In this document: in pieces, positions 1 to 7,758 of the stretch
Layout: each line of letters starts with the position of its first letter
How positions within the stretch are numbered: the stretch's first letter is position 1
Origin: CAZHYV01 sp964537055
GTDB lineage: Bacteria; Myxococcota_A; Polyangia; Palsa-1104; JAEUJZ01
Reading direction: 5' to 3'
Length of the DNA stretch: 64,000 nucleotides
Assembly (NCBI GenBank): GCA_964537055.1
Contig: CAZHYV010000001.1
Span: 62,001 to 126,000 of the forward strand
Position numbers and translations under genes: made by a program
Notes under the pieces: model-generated
Told to the model about the DNA's origin: nothing
What the model saw: the letters and a program-made list of their open reading frames with translations, nothing else
The model's database searches: none

Positions 1-1
1 G

Positions 2-577
2 AATAATGTTCTCGACGCTTCCTTAGAAGAAGACCTAACAACTCAATGGTCTCAGGTTACCTGTGTGGGAGAAATGCTTATTACAAAGGTGCTCGATAGG
101 GATAATATTAAAGGCCTCAATATTAATGCGACAAAAGTTAGAGGTACATTTATTGAGCAACCTTCAAAAATAGGCCTAACGAGCAGTTCTCCATTTGTGC
201 ATCGTGCCGTTTTTTCAGACGGGGAAATATATGAAAGTGACCAGGCACTGCGATTAGCTAGATGGAGATACGAACGAGGCAAATATGATGCTTGGAAACT
301 AAATTATGTCGTGAAAGATCATTGGCAAATGGGGCCCAATGGGGGTACTTGGTATGAAGCGGATACTATGTGTGAAGTTAACGACGAGATAAATGGAGTC
401 TCAGGGCTTCATTACATAAGTGCAGTAACATATACGCGGAATGAACAAGGAGATCAAACGCAGATTACTTTGAGGAAGCCTGGATTCTTGACAGCATACT
501 TTAATGCACCAACTCCCACAAAAACCCGTAACAAGAAGAAAGTTTTACTTAAGGCCTCTCCTGAGAAAAAGAAATGA
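2..577 (+). CDS. Mu gpP-like baseplate hub protein, 5' truncated by window edge
   Basis: The frame is open from base 2, so the gene starts left of the window and only about 190 C-terminal residues are seen; the internal GTG at 65 is not taken as the start. The sequence fits the C-terminal part of the Mu gp44/gpP family (T4 gp27-like hub of contractile tails): a basic helix (RLARWRYERGK), a strand-rich section with a Trp-Tyr pair and VNDEINGVSG, then HYISAVTYTRNEQGDQT and a final LRKPG strand, followed by a Lys-rich tail. The stop overlaps the next start (ATGA at 574), and the following genes are homologues of Mu gp45, gp46 and gp47 in Mu order, which supports the call. The role is a structural hub between tail tube and spike. 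Confidence 0.8.
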   Translation, partial: NNVLDASLEEDLTTQWSQVTCVGEMLITKVLDRDNIKGLNINATKVRGTFIEQPSKIGLTSSSPFVHRAVFSDGEIYESDQALRLARWRYERGKYDAWKLNYVVKDHWQMGPNGGTWYEADTMCEVNDEINGVSGLHYISAVTYTRNEQGDQTQITLRKPGFLTAYFNAPTPTKTRNKKKVLLKASPEKKK

Positions 578-1194
578 ATACCTACCAATTGAAAGAATTA
601 ATTCTTCAAATCGCTGGTCGAAACATACAAATTAGCACCTTGGCAAATAATGATCAGAAAGAAGGCGTTTGTTATATAGACGGAGCTGTCTATGACCAAA
701 GCGAAAATGAAGAATCGAGTCAACAGGTTGTTCGTAAAATGCAATGGTTTGGCTTTCGCAGCCGCCCTCCAGAGGGTTCCGATACTCTTGTGCTTGGGCC
801 GCGAAGTAGCAGAGGACAAAGAGTTTTAGTGGCTTGTGATCATCTGCAATATGGACCTACAGATCTTAAAGATGGCGAAGTTACCGTGTTTAGCCAGAGT
901 GGTTCTATCATCAAACTAGATGTTGATGGGAACATCACTCTGATTCCAAACGAGGGTGCTAAGGTAAGAATAGGCTCCGGAGCTTCTGGCCAACTAGATG
1001 CAGTTGCTCTTTATACGCAGCTCAAGGCAGATTTTGATGCGTTTGTTGGCAAGTACAATGGTCATGTTCATACGGTAACTGGTACTGCAAATTTGATGAG
1101 TGGGGCGGTCACTGGTTCAGCTGCAGCTACAGTTGATAGTGCAAGTACTTTATCATCCTCAGTAGCATCAAGCAACGTTCAGGCAAAAAAGTAG
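574..1194 (+). CDS. Mu gp45-like baseplate spike protein
   Basis: This 206-residue protein resembles Mu gp45 / phage baseplate assembly protein V. It has an N-terminal OB-like segment ending in MQWFGFRSRPPEGSDTLVLG, where YGF-S-P-P-G-(S/T) is typical of the family. A beta-rich central part (GEVTVFSQSGSIIKLDVDGN) resembles the repeating strands of tail-spike helices. The C-terminus is Ala/Ser-rich with a GHVHTVTGTA segment; His-x-His pairs at spike tips often hold iron, but the role here is inferred. It is translationally coupled to the hub gene (4-bp overlap). The next baseplate gene starts only at 2247, because an opposite-strand gene sits between them. Confidence 0.82.
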   Translation: MNTYQLKELILQIAGRNIQISTLANNDQKEGVCYIDGAVYDQSENEESSQQVVRKMQWFGFRSRPPEGSDTLVLGPRSSRGQRVLVACDHLQYGPTDLKDGEVTVFSQSGSIIKLDVDGNITLIPNEGAKVRIGSGASGQLDAVALYTQLKADFDAFVGKYNGHVHTVTGTANLMSGAVTGSAAATVDSASTLSSSVASSNVQAKK

Positions 1195-1198
1195 CATC

Positions 1199-2146
1199 CT
1201 AAAGACTGAGCTGCACTTCGTTTCGAATCCTTACCATCTCTTCAACGAGCGCATCCATCGTAGGCTCTTTGCATTCCACAAAGTCTTCTTCGTCAAAAAG
1301 ACGATTTATCAAACAATCTTCTATCTTAATAAAGATGGGGTTTTTGCAAGGAAGGAGTTCTATGTGGAGACGATGTTTTGCTAATTTTGCTTCTGCTATT
1401 AACTTATCTGCAATACGAATCCCTAACTGATGTTGGTGAAGAGCATCGTAATCTACGAATCCTCCAATCTTTGCATAGCGATATTCTTCTTTTATTTTAG
1501 CACGCCCATTTAAGATTCCTTTCGTTGCTGAGCAGTAGAAACTTGACCACAGAAGCTGAAGAAGTTTAGGATCTTTTTCTACTATGTTCTCCTCATGAAA
1601 AGTTTTTTCGATTGTCTTGTTTGAAAAATAGATTTCGTTTTCTTCATGACGTCGAAGATAATCGTATCGTCCTTGTATAATATAATTGATTAAGTCATCA
1701 TCATCTTGAATTTCAGAGCTAATTTTTTCAACAAGTTTATCGCTACAAGAAGTTTCATCCACTTGCTCATCGTCCGAACGATGCATATTCGTGGATCTTT
1801 CATGGAGACATGAAACAATTTGTTTCACTGTTTTATCTCGGCAAGAGAGAAGTGAAATTTTTTCAGCATTAATAACAGGCTTTAGATTTGCTAAAAGATG
1901 ATCATTGTTTCGAATGACTGTTTGACATAGAAATCGGTGTCGAGGAGCCATGGCTCCTCCCATTTTAGAGTAATGCTTATCTGTATGAAGCTCTTTATAA
2001 GCTGCCTTTCTTGCCTCTTGAGCCCGGCAATAAACCCCTGACCAGAAGAGTTGTTCTCGTTTGGGATCCTCTTGAATCGGCGTTTCTTCCTGGGCTTTCG
2101 CGTAAATGGATACGTTTAGCAATAAAATGACGATTAAGTACTTCAT
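1199..2146 (-). CDS. Secreted duplicated-domain protein inserted in the tail operon (moron)
   Basis: The product is unknown. The 315-residue protein opens with a signal peptide (MKYLIVILLLNVSIYAKAQ, cleavage likely after AKA) and then contains two related halves. Half 1 (about 25-120) has LFWSGVYCRAQEARK, KMGG and LLSCRDKTVKQIVSCL. Half 2 (about 195-300) has LLWSSFYCSATKG, KIGG and LLPCKNPIFIKIEDCL. The spacing of the conserved W-S, Y-C, K-(M/I)-G-G and paired Cys residues is kept, so this is an internal duplication likely held by disulfides in the periplasm. The gene lies opposite to the late operon, 4 bp past the spike stop, with its own Shine-Dalgarno (GTGGAGACATC before the ATG) and about 100 bp upstream for a private promoter. 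That is the classic layout of a lysogenic-conversion moron. Confidence is high that it is a gene and low for function. Confidence 0.75.
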   Translation of the reverse strand: MKYLIVILLLNVSIYAKAQEETPIQEDPKREQLFWSGVYCRAQEARKAAYKELHTDKHYSKMGGAMAPRHRFLCQTVIRNNDHLLANLKPVINAEKISLLSCRDKTVKQIVSCLHERSTNMHRSDDEQVDETSCSDKLVEKISSEIQDDDDLINYIIQGRYDYLRRHEENEIYFSNKTIEKTFHEENIVEKDPKLLQLLWSSFYCSATKGILNGRAKIKEEYRYAKIGGFVDYDALHQHQLGIRIADKLIAEAKLAKHRLHIELLPCKNPIFIKIEDCLINRLFDEEDFVECKEPTMDALVEEMVRIRNEVQLSL

Positions 2147-2246
2147 GATGTCTCCACAATTCTTACGGTAACGTTTCGCACAAAGAGTTCAAGAAAAATC
2201 GAATCATTTCAAGTAATCACCCTCTTTCCCTTTAGGTCCTTACGTT

Positions 2247-2669
2247 ATGGCATTTACTCCTTCTGGGGTGGATATTGCTCTAAAACGCAATCCGCTCAAC
2301 GGCAAATTTACATTCGATTGGGACCCCCAAGGCTCTAACAAGGGAAACCCTAAGTTTAATAACTCCCGCGAAAACTCGGTTCTTATCATTCTCCATAGTC
2401 ATAAGCGTGACCCAGAAAAAGGAACAGGGGGCTACTACTTTGACAAAACCGGAAGGCGAGGCACGTTCCTTTACAAGGTGAACCAAGACCGCTTAGCAAC
2501 TGGGGGGCTCCTTCAGGGGTATTCTGAAGATGGGGGACAGCAGCTCATTAGTAAGAAAATCATTCAAACCTTTACCTCGACAGCACAGCGCCTCCGACCA
2601 GGAAGTTGGGTGCTTTTTGTAACCTGGTCTGTTCCCTCGGGCCAATACCAGCAGAAATTTTCGTTTTAA
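2247..2669 (+). CDS. Phage GP46-family baseplate protein
   Basis: This 140-residue protein resembles the Mu gp46 family (gpW/gp25-like baseplate wedge component). The segment RENSVLIILHSHKRDP corresponds to the family's 'L...V...l.T.rR' strand region, followed by G-R-R-G-TFLYKVNQD and a C-terminal helix and strands. It sits between the gp45-like and gp47-like genes as in Mu. The stop (TAA at 2667) is directly followed by the ATG of the next gene with no intergenic base, so the two are probably translated together. The role is structural, in the baseplate wedge. Confidence 0.78.
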   Translation: MAFTPSGVDIALKRNPLNGKFTFDWDPQGSNKGNPKFNNSRENSVLIILHSHKRDPEKGTGGYYFDKTGRRGTFLYKVNQDRLATGGLLQGYSEDGGQQLISKKIIQTFTSTAQRLRPGSWVLFVTWSVPSGQYQQKFSF

Positions 2670-4223
2670 ATGGCAATTACCCTTTACTCTGAAGAACAGA
2701 TTCTAGAGCAAGTCCTTGCTTATTTTCGGATTGTCTTCCCAAATCAAGATCTAAGCACCGAGAGCTTTCTAGGGCTCACAGCTCGATCAGTTGCACAATC
2801 TCTGCTTCTTATCCAGGCAGCAGTCCAGCGGGCGGATTGGGATGGAACTCCAGCCTATCAGCAAGATGCCGATGGGACAAGGCGTACTCGCACCAGTACG
2901 GAGGCACTGGATCAATGGGCCTATGTTTTTGGGCTTCAGTCTGATGTAGAGGGCGTGTATGGAAGGCGTGGGGCGATTGCTTCAAGCGGGGGACGAGGTC
3001 TCCCTACAGGCGTTCTAGGAACGGTTTTTCCAGACGGGGCACAGCTCAACGATAGTACGGGGCAGGTGATTGTTCAACTGAATGGTCCCTTCACCGTCAC
3101 CTCACCCGTGTCTCCCGATGCATTCTTTTCCGCAGTCACCAAGGGAAGTGCATCCAACTTACCTATTGGTTCGGTGTTAACGTGGGTCTCTCCTCCTTCG
3201 GGGGCCAACCCCACGATGACCTTAACTGTTGCCCTGAGCAATGGGAAAGAGCGAGAGACGGATACCGAGCTTTTAGACCGACTCCTCTTTCGGATTCAGA
3301 ATCCTCCCAAAGGGGGAGTTGCTGCTGATTATCGATCTTGGGCAGAGAACTCGCGGGACTCAAATGGGGCTTCGTTAAACATTGCGCGGGCGTATATTTT
3401 TCCTTTAAGGCAAGGTCTTGGCACTGTGGATGTAATGCCGCTTTATCGGGCCTCGGGTACAGGGAGAGACCCAGGTGGAACCGTAGCCACAAATGTTCTT
3501 ATTTATATTAACAAGCTCCGTCCCGTGACAGCCAAGGTATATACCATTCGTCCGACCATGGTTCCTCTTAAGATTCGAACGCTTATTATCCCAAGTGCAA
3601 CCCGATATAATTTTGATTGGGTAGATGCTACGGGTGGCTACCTCATTACCGCCTTTGCAGGGAACTTGCTTCGTGTCGCAGGAGGCATTCCAAATCTCGA
3701 GAGTGCTGTTGACAATGGGATTAAACCTCGTATTCAGGTGATTAACACAAGTACTGGGGCAACGCCGCAACCTTATCAGCGTCGGGTGCTCTCCTATAAT
3801 AAGATTACTGTTCCTGGAAGTACCATCTATACCCTCGAGAGCGCCATCTCTCCAGTTCCAGCGATAGGGGATACCTTTTACGCAGGGGGTCCGGTCGTAG
3901 ATCCTATTGCAAATTCCGTTTTACAGTATGTAGATAATTTGGGACCTTCTCGACAGAGTGGGTATGCAGATGAGTTCGACCCTTGGGAATACAAGGTCAG
4001 CATTGCACGCCTTGCAGATGTCATTTTGGAAACTCGGGATACAGACGGAAGTCGCTTTGTGAATAATATTCCCAACCTGGCGACTCCTCCAAACAACGGG
4101 ATTCAAATCTCGGTCTCTGGTGCTGCCTATACGGCAAATGACTATGAGCCGAAAGACCGTCTTGTGGCCTGTGAGCTTGGCTATTTATCTCCTGGAGGAA
4201 TCGCAATTCTGCGATATCAATAG
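2670..4223 (+). CDS. Baseplate J / Mu gp47-like protein
   Basis: This 517-residue protein is a member of the Mu gp47/P2 gpJ baseplate wedge family. Visible hallmarks are the N-terminal helix region with the 'G...R......' start of family members, an Ala/Ser-Gly-rich linker (FPDGAQLNDSTGQ), then GKERETDTELLDRLLFRIQNPP followed by GGVAADYRSWAENS. The last two blocks are the most conserved part of baseplate J (E-(T/S)-D-x-x-L-(R/L)-x-R and D-Y-x-x-W-A). The downstream region (GRDPGGTVATNVLIYINKLRPV) matches the domain that follows. It is longer than P2 gpJ and similar to larger gp47 proteins. The start abuts the previous stop, and the next gene starts right after its TAG. Confidence 0.88.
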   Translation: MAITLYSEEQILEQVLAYFRIVFPNQDLSTESFLGLTARSVAQSLLLIQAAVQRADWDGTPAYQQDADGTRRTRTSTEALDQWAYVFGLQSDVEGVYGRRGAIASSGGRGLPTGVLGTVFPDGAQLNDSTGQVIVQLNGPFTVTSPVSPDAFFSAVTKGSASNLPIGSVLTWVSPPSGANPTMTLTVALSNGKERETDTELLDRLLFRIQNPPKGGVAADYRSWAENSRDSNGASLNIARAYIFPLRQGLGTVDVMPLYRASGTGRDPGGTVATNVLIYINKLRPVTAKVYTIRPTMVPLKIRTLIIPSATRYNFDWVDATGGYLITAFAGNLLRVAGGIPNLESAVDNGIKPRIQVINTSTGATPQPYQRRVLSYNKITVPGSTIYTLESAISPVPAIGDTFYAGGPVVDPIANSVLQYVDNLGPSRQSGYADEFDPWEYKVSIARLADVILETRDTDGSRFVNNIPNLATPPNNGIQISVSGAAYTANDYEPKDRLVACELGYLSPGGIAILRYQ

Positions 4224-6098
4224 ATGAGTACTACGCTTAAGGAGGCCAAACAACTCCTCATCAAGGCCTTTGGCACTGGAATGGAGACAGCCTATGACTT
4301 CGAGGGAGATCCAGGACTTTACCTGGAAGGCATTGCCAAAGGGTTAAAGCAAGCCGGATTTGACCTGAGCGACCTCCTCAGGCTAGAACTCAATCCTTCT
4401 ACCATGACGCAGAAGATCCCAGATTGGGAGCAATCGTGTGGACTCTCCCAAACAGGGACTGCTTTATTTGGGAGCACAATCCAGCGTCGAAATCAGGTCA
4501 TTGGAAAGCTTCGAGAAAATGGCTCCTTCTCTTTAGCAGATTTACGCGCTGCGATGCAGCCTTATCTTTTGTATGCAGATCCTAATCTGATCGAGATTAA
4601 TGAGACCGATCGAGAGATTCTGCGAGCAAATCATACGTATTCCTTTGCTGGGGTGCCTGTCACCTTAGGCATTGGAAGCTCTGTCACTTTGCGGGTCACG
4701 GTACTTGACGACCCGAGAGTGAGTCCTGCGGGAGCGCAGACCAATCTCGTGCTGACTGGGGATCTTAATGAAGTTCAATTTCAGCTGACCGGTCCTGGAG
4801 GAGCCAGCAAGATCTATCCTTACGGATACCTTGGGACAGGTACTGTGACCAATCAGCCGTTTACGCTCTTTGCTCCTGCGTACCGACAAAAATCTCTCGG
4901 GTATACGGTAGATGATGAATTTTACGAAAAACCCATTCGTGGAGTCTGGACTTTATTTGTCTCTGCTCGTGGGTCTGCCATCACCATCTCTTCAGCCAGT
5001 CTCTTTGTAGAGGGGTTAGGGCGGGACTCTCGAGGAGGAGATGGACTTGGTTCTCCCATGTTTACCTTCGCCACCGTGATTGACTATAAGCTTGTGGGGC
5101 AGGGATATAACGTGGAGGCAGCGCAGGTAGCGGTCAGGCACCTGACACCTGCTCATTGCGGAGCCAGCATCGTGTTGAAAAATGCACCTGGAAGTCAAGA
5201 TGATGAGCTCTGTGCCATTCCTGACCTTCCTACCTCCATTCCGGATCAATCCTATCCGTGCATCCGGCCTACCACCGCTTGGCTTCATGCAGTGTTCTCG
5301 CTCAGCTCTACCAGTTACTGGGCAGCAGGCTCGGATGGGAAAACGGTTTATTATGACAGCTTTAATTGGGTAGAGGTTGCAACCCCAACCACTCAAATCC
5401 TCTGGGGCCTCTGGGGAGCCTATTCGAACTTTGTCATTGCTGTCGGAAACCAAGGAACTATTCTTAGATACAATGGAACGGCTTGGCTTGCGATGACAAG
5501 CGGAGTGATGACCCATTTGCTTGCTGTGTGGGGCAGTGCAGACAACAATGTCTGGGCTGTAGGTGAGGGAGGCACCATTCTTAACTACGATGGTACATCC
5601 TGGAATTCTGCCACGAGTCCGACGACAAATATTCTCTACGGGATTTGGGGGAGTTCTTCCAGCAATATCTGGGCAGTGGGGGAAGGGGGTACGATTGTTC
5701 GTTATAACGGTACCACTTGGTCTACTGTGGTCAGTCCGACGACACAGGATTTATATGGCATTTTTGGCCTATCTGCGAGCGATATCTGGGCGGTTGGAGA
5801 TGCAGGAACGATTCTTCATTACGATGGAATGAATTGGTCCACCGTCGTCAGTCCTACCTCGTTCCAACTCTATAGCGTATGGGGAAATGCTGCCAACAAC
5901 CTTTGGGCTGTGGGGAGTAATGTGACTACCCAAGGTATCGTCCTTCGTTATAACGGGACCGTTTGGTCTATCGTTTCTATTAACAACACCTCCATCCTTG
6001 ATTCCATCACAGGAACTGGGATGAGTGATATCTGGACCGTCGGAAAGGACGGGGCTTTACTTCACTATAATGGAACCAGCTTCGACATCTTCAACTAA
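4224..6098 (+). CDS. Mu gp48-like baseplate protein fused to a seven-bladed propeller
   Basis: The 624-residue protein has three parts. Residues 1 to about 140 resemble the Mu gp48/YmfQ family that follows gp47 in Mu-type phages (a helical start, IPDWEQSCGL, RRNQVIGKLRENG). Residues about 145-275 form a beta-sandwich-like domain reminiscent of proprotein-convertase P domains (FQLTGPGGAS, RGVWTLFVSA). From about 354 to the end come seven tandem repeats of about 39 residues with the pattern L-x-(A/G)-(V/I)-W-G, WAVGxxGTIxxYxGTxW, consistent with one seven-bladed beta-propeller. Family members are usually near 200 residues, so the C-terminal two thirds is an unusual addition. By position it is a baseplate protein carrying a surface-binding module; carbohydrate or envelope binding is inferred. 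Confidence 0.72.
   Translation: MSTTLKEAKQLLIKAFGTGMETAYDFEGDPGLYLEGIAKGLKQAGFDLSDLLRLELNPSTMTQKIPDWEQSCGLSQTGTALFGSTIQRRNQVIGKLRENGSFSLADLRAAMQPYLLYADPNLIEINETDREILRANHTYSFAGVPVTLGIGSSVTLRVTVLDDPRVSPAGAQTNLVLTGDLNEVQFQLTGPGGASKIYPYGYLGTGTVTNQPFTLFAPAYRQKSLGYTVDDEFYEKPIRGVWTLFVSARGSAITISSASLFVEGLGRDSRGGDGLGSPMFTFATVIDYKLVGQGYNVEAAQVAVRHLTPAHCGASIVLKNAPGSQDDELCAIPDLPTSIPDQSYPCIRPTTAWLHAVFSLSSTSYWAAGSDGKTVYYDSFNWVEVATPTTQILWGLWGAYSNFVIAVGNQGTILRYNGTAWLAMTSGVMTHLLAVWGSADNNVWAVGEGGTILNYDGTSWNSATSPTTNILYGIWGSSSSNIWAVGEGGTIVRYNGTTWSTVVSPTTQDLYGIFGLSASDIWAVGDAGTILHYDGMNWSTVVSPTSFQLYSVWGNAANNLWAVGSNVTTQGIVLRYNGTVWSIVSINNTSILDSITGTGMSDIWTVGKDGALLHYNGTSFDIFN
5283..6095 (+). repeat. Seven tandem propeller-blade repeats within the gp48-like gene
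   Basis: Seven in-frame repeats of roughly 117 bp encode blades of the form LYGIWGSSSSNIWAVGEGGT-x-YNGTxW. Blades 3 to 5 are the most alike (EGGTILNYDGTSW, EGGTIVRYNGTTW, DAGTILHYDGMNW). Blade 6 carries a three- to four-residue insertion (SNVTTQG) and the first and last are the most diverged. The similarity is visible at DNA level, which suggests recent duplication or gene conversion. Confidence 0.8.
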
Positions 6099-6369
6099 GC
6101 AACCGTTTGACGAAAAAGCGCTTTACTATGCCACTCTTCTTCATGTTCGGTACCAATCTCGATTCTTTACGGATGCCTTTATCAGGGCTAATCACGCCGC
6201 CTCTCTTTATGACCCTGAGGGTACGTTCCAGGATCCCTTCGTAAACCTGCTGGTGGACGAGATGGTGAAGGATTTAAAAACCCAGATTGCTCTCATTCCT
6301 GGTCTCAAACAGATTTTTCTTTTGGCTCTTGAGGAAGCTCCTGCTTCCTCCGAGTCTTCATCCTCTTAG
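6070..6369 (+). CDS. Small phage late protein, unknown
   Basis: Product not recognised. The ATG at 6070 lies inside the end of the preceding gene (29-bp overlap); an earlier in-frame ATG at 6025 would overlap more. The 99-residue product has KALYYATLLHVRYQSRFFTD, a helical core (FVNLLVDEMVKDLKTQIALI) and a Ser/Glu-rich tail. It lies between the baseplate-propeller gene and fibre-like genes, so a small baseplate or fibre-linking protein is possible. It is not known to me as a family. Confidence 0.55.
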   Translation: MEPASTSSTKQPFDEKALYYATLLHVRYQSRFFTDAFIRANHAASLYDPEGTFQDPFVNLLVDEMVKDLKTQIALIPGLKQIFLLALEEAPASSESSSS

Positions 6370-6376
6370 GAGCTTT

Positions 6377-7099
6377 ATGGCCTGGCCCAATACCCCTAGA
6401 ACTACTTACATCGCAAACAGAACGCCAGCAATCAAAGCAGATGACCTAAATGCATTTCAGAGCGCCATTAATGGAATCATCAATGGTACCTTCAGCCTCG
6501 GCTCTGTCAATATCGATTCTACGGGAGGGAATGTGGTTACACCAATGCCAGGGAAACTTACTGCCCAGACCGGAGATTTTTCAGGAAATGCCTCAGCGAA
6601 TAACTTTAACGCGATTAATAACGTAAGTGCTCTCAATAGTTTAATTGCTCTCACTGGTGAGGTAAGAACCCTTATCGGGGATATTAGTTCGGCAAAGGAC
6701 GTAATTGCAAACAATGCACTAGTGGGAAATTATGCGCAACTAGCGAGAAGTGTAGGGGGCTCATCATTTCCTAATACGACGGTCCCTATTGGACAAATTA
6801 ATAGAGGTAATACTGTTTTAGGGTGGGCAGATATTGACGGCAGACCCATGCTCCCAGTGCTAATCGGTGGGGTGAACGTAAATGGTATTACTCATGGCGG
6901 TCTTGGAGGGTACGTCGTTAAATTTAACGTAGACTGTACCCGTGCTTCTGCGCATGTTACAGTAGCTACTGGTGGCGGAGTGAGGTGTGTTCGAGCTGGG
7001 GTTTCCAGTTTAGCTCCACTTGAGGTTACTATAATAATCACTGATACTTTAAATTTTGGCCAAAACGAGCGTTTTAATATTCAGGTTGTCGGAGAATAG
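6377..7099 (+). CDS. Phage tail-fibre-like structural protein
   Basis: The start is placed at ATG 6377 (MAWPNTPRTTY), preceded by TAGGAGC, rather than at the longer frame that begins at 6287. The 240-residue product is rich in Asn, Gly, Thr and Val with few charged residues. Its N-terminus (IKADDLNAFQSAINGIINGT) resembles the helix seen at the start of many tail-fibre and receptor-binding proteins. Repeating small-residue strands follow (TGDFSGNASANNFNAI), and the C-terminal third is a predicted beta-domain (VVKFNVDCTRASAHVTVATG). The composition and the location between baseplate and fibre genes support a fibre or fibre-tip role. The exact family is not recognised. Confidence 0.6.
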   Translation: MAWPNTPRTTYIANRTPAIKADDLNAFQSAINGIINGTFSLGSVNIDSTGGNVVTPMPGKLTAQTGDFSGNASANNFNAINNVSALNSLIALTGEVRTLIGDISSAKDVIANNALVGNYAQLARSVGGSSFPNTTVPIGQINRGNTVLGWADIDGRPMLPVLIGGVNVNGITHGGLGGYVVKFNVDCTRASAHVTVATGGGVRCVRAGVSSLAPLEVTIIITDTLNFGQNERFNIQVVGE

Positions 7100-7101
7100 C
7101 C

Positions 7102-7740
7102 ATGCCTTGCCAAATCCAAGATTTTCTTTACGCATATACGAACACGCTCACCCCTGATCCTCAAGTAAACCAACAGCTTTATGCCGTGCCTTCTTCAGAT
7201 GCTCTTCGTATTTCTGTGATGAGCCAGTATCGCATTTTGGCGGTCAATCCCAATATTACCACGCCTGCCTTTAACAAGGGGCTGACAGCGACCACAGATT
7301 CGAATGGGCAATTTAGTTTTACGTTGCCCTATGCTTCCTCCGAGACGAAGCCCACTGTACCCTTGGCCAAATGGTCCCTTGTATTTCCCGATGGCCGTAT
7401 CTTTACCGGAGAGGTACCTGCCATTGCAGGTCCCGTGACGTTAGATCAGCTGGCAACCACCTATGGATGGGTCTGGAGCACGAGTGTGACGCAGACATCT
7501 CCGATAACTGGAGCGTCAGCTCGAGGCACAGCTTCATTTGTGTCTGCTACAAGTTTTAACGTAGTTTTTCTAAATGCCCTTGCGAATGCATCTTATCAAA
7601 TTGATTTAAGTGCCTCTGAAGATCAAGTCGTATCTGGGACGGCTCCCTCGGTTTGGTGGTCAAACAAGACAACAAGCGGCTTCACCATCAACACCAGCGC
7701 TACGTTTACTGGCTTTGTCGATTGGACTGCTGCCCTCTAA
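7102..7740 (+). CDS. Tail-fibre or receptor-binding-like protein
   Basis: The 212-residue protein has an N-terminal domain that looks like a beta-sandwich with a phrase often seen in Ig-like fibre domains (TTDSNGQFSFTLPYAS, then WSLVFPDGRIFTGEVP). Its C-terminal part (FNVVFLNALANASYQIDLSA, then WWSNKTTSGFTINTSATFTG) matches the general pattern of H-type-lectin-like tips on phage tail fibres (V-x-F-x-x-x-x-x-N-x-x-Y ... N-K-T-T-x-G-F). It starts 3 bp after the previous stop, so the two are co-translated. Host-surface recognition is inferred from the C-terminal pattern and position. Confidence 0.6.
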   Translation: MPCQIQDFLYAYTNTLTPDPQVNQQLYAVPSSDALRISVMSQYRILAVNPNITTPAFNKGLTATTDSNGQFSFTLPYASSETKPTVPLAKWSLVFPDGRIFTGEVPAIAGPVTLDQLATTYGWVWSTSVTQTSPITGASARGTASFVSATSFNVVFLNALANASYQIDLSASEDQVVSGTAPSVWWSNKTTSGFTINTSATFTGFVDWTAAL

Positions 7741-7758
7741 CCTCCTCTGGAATCTTCT

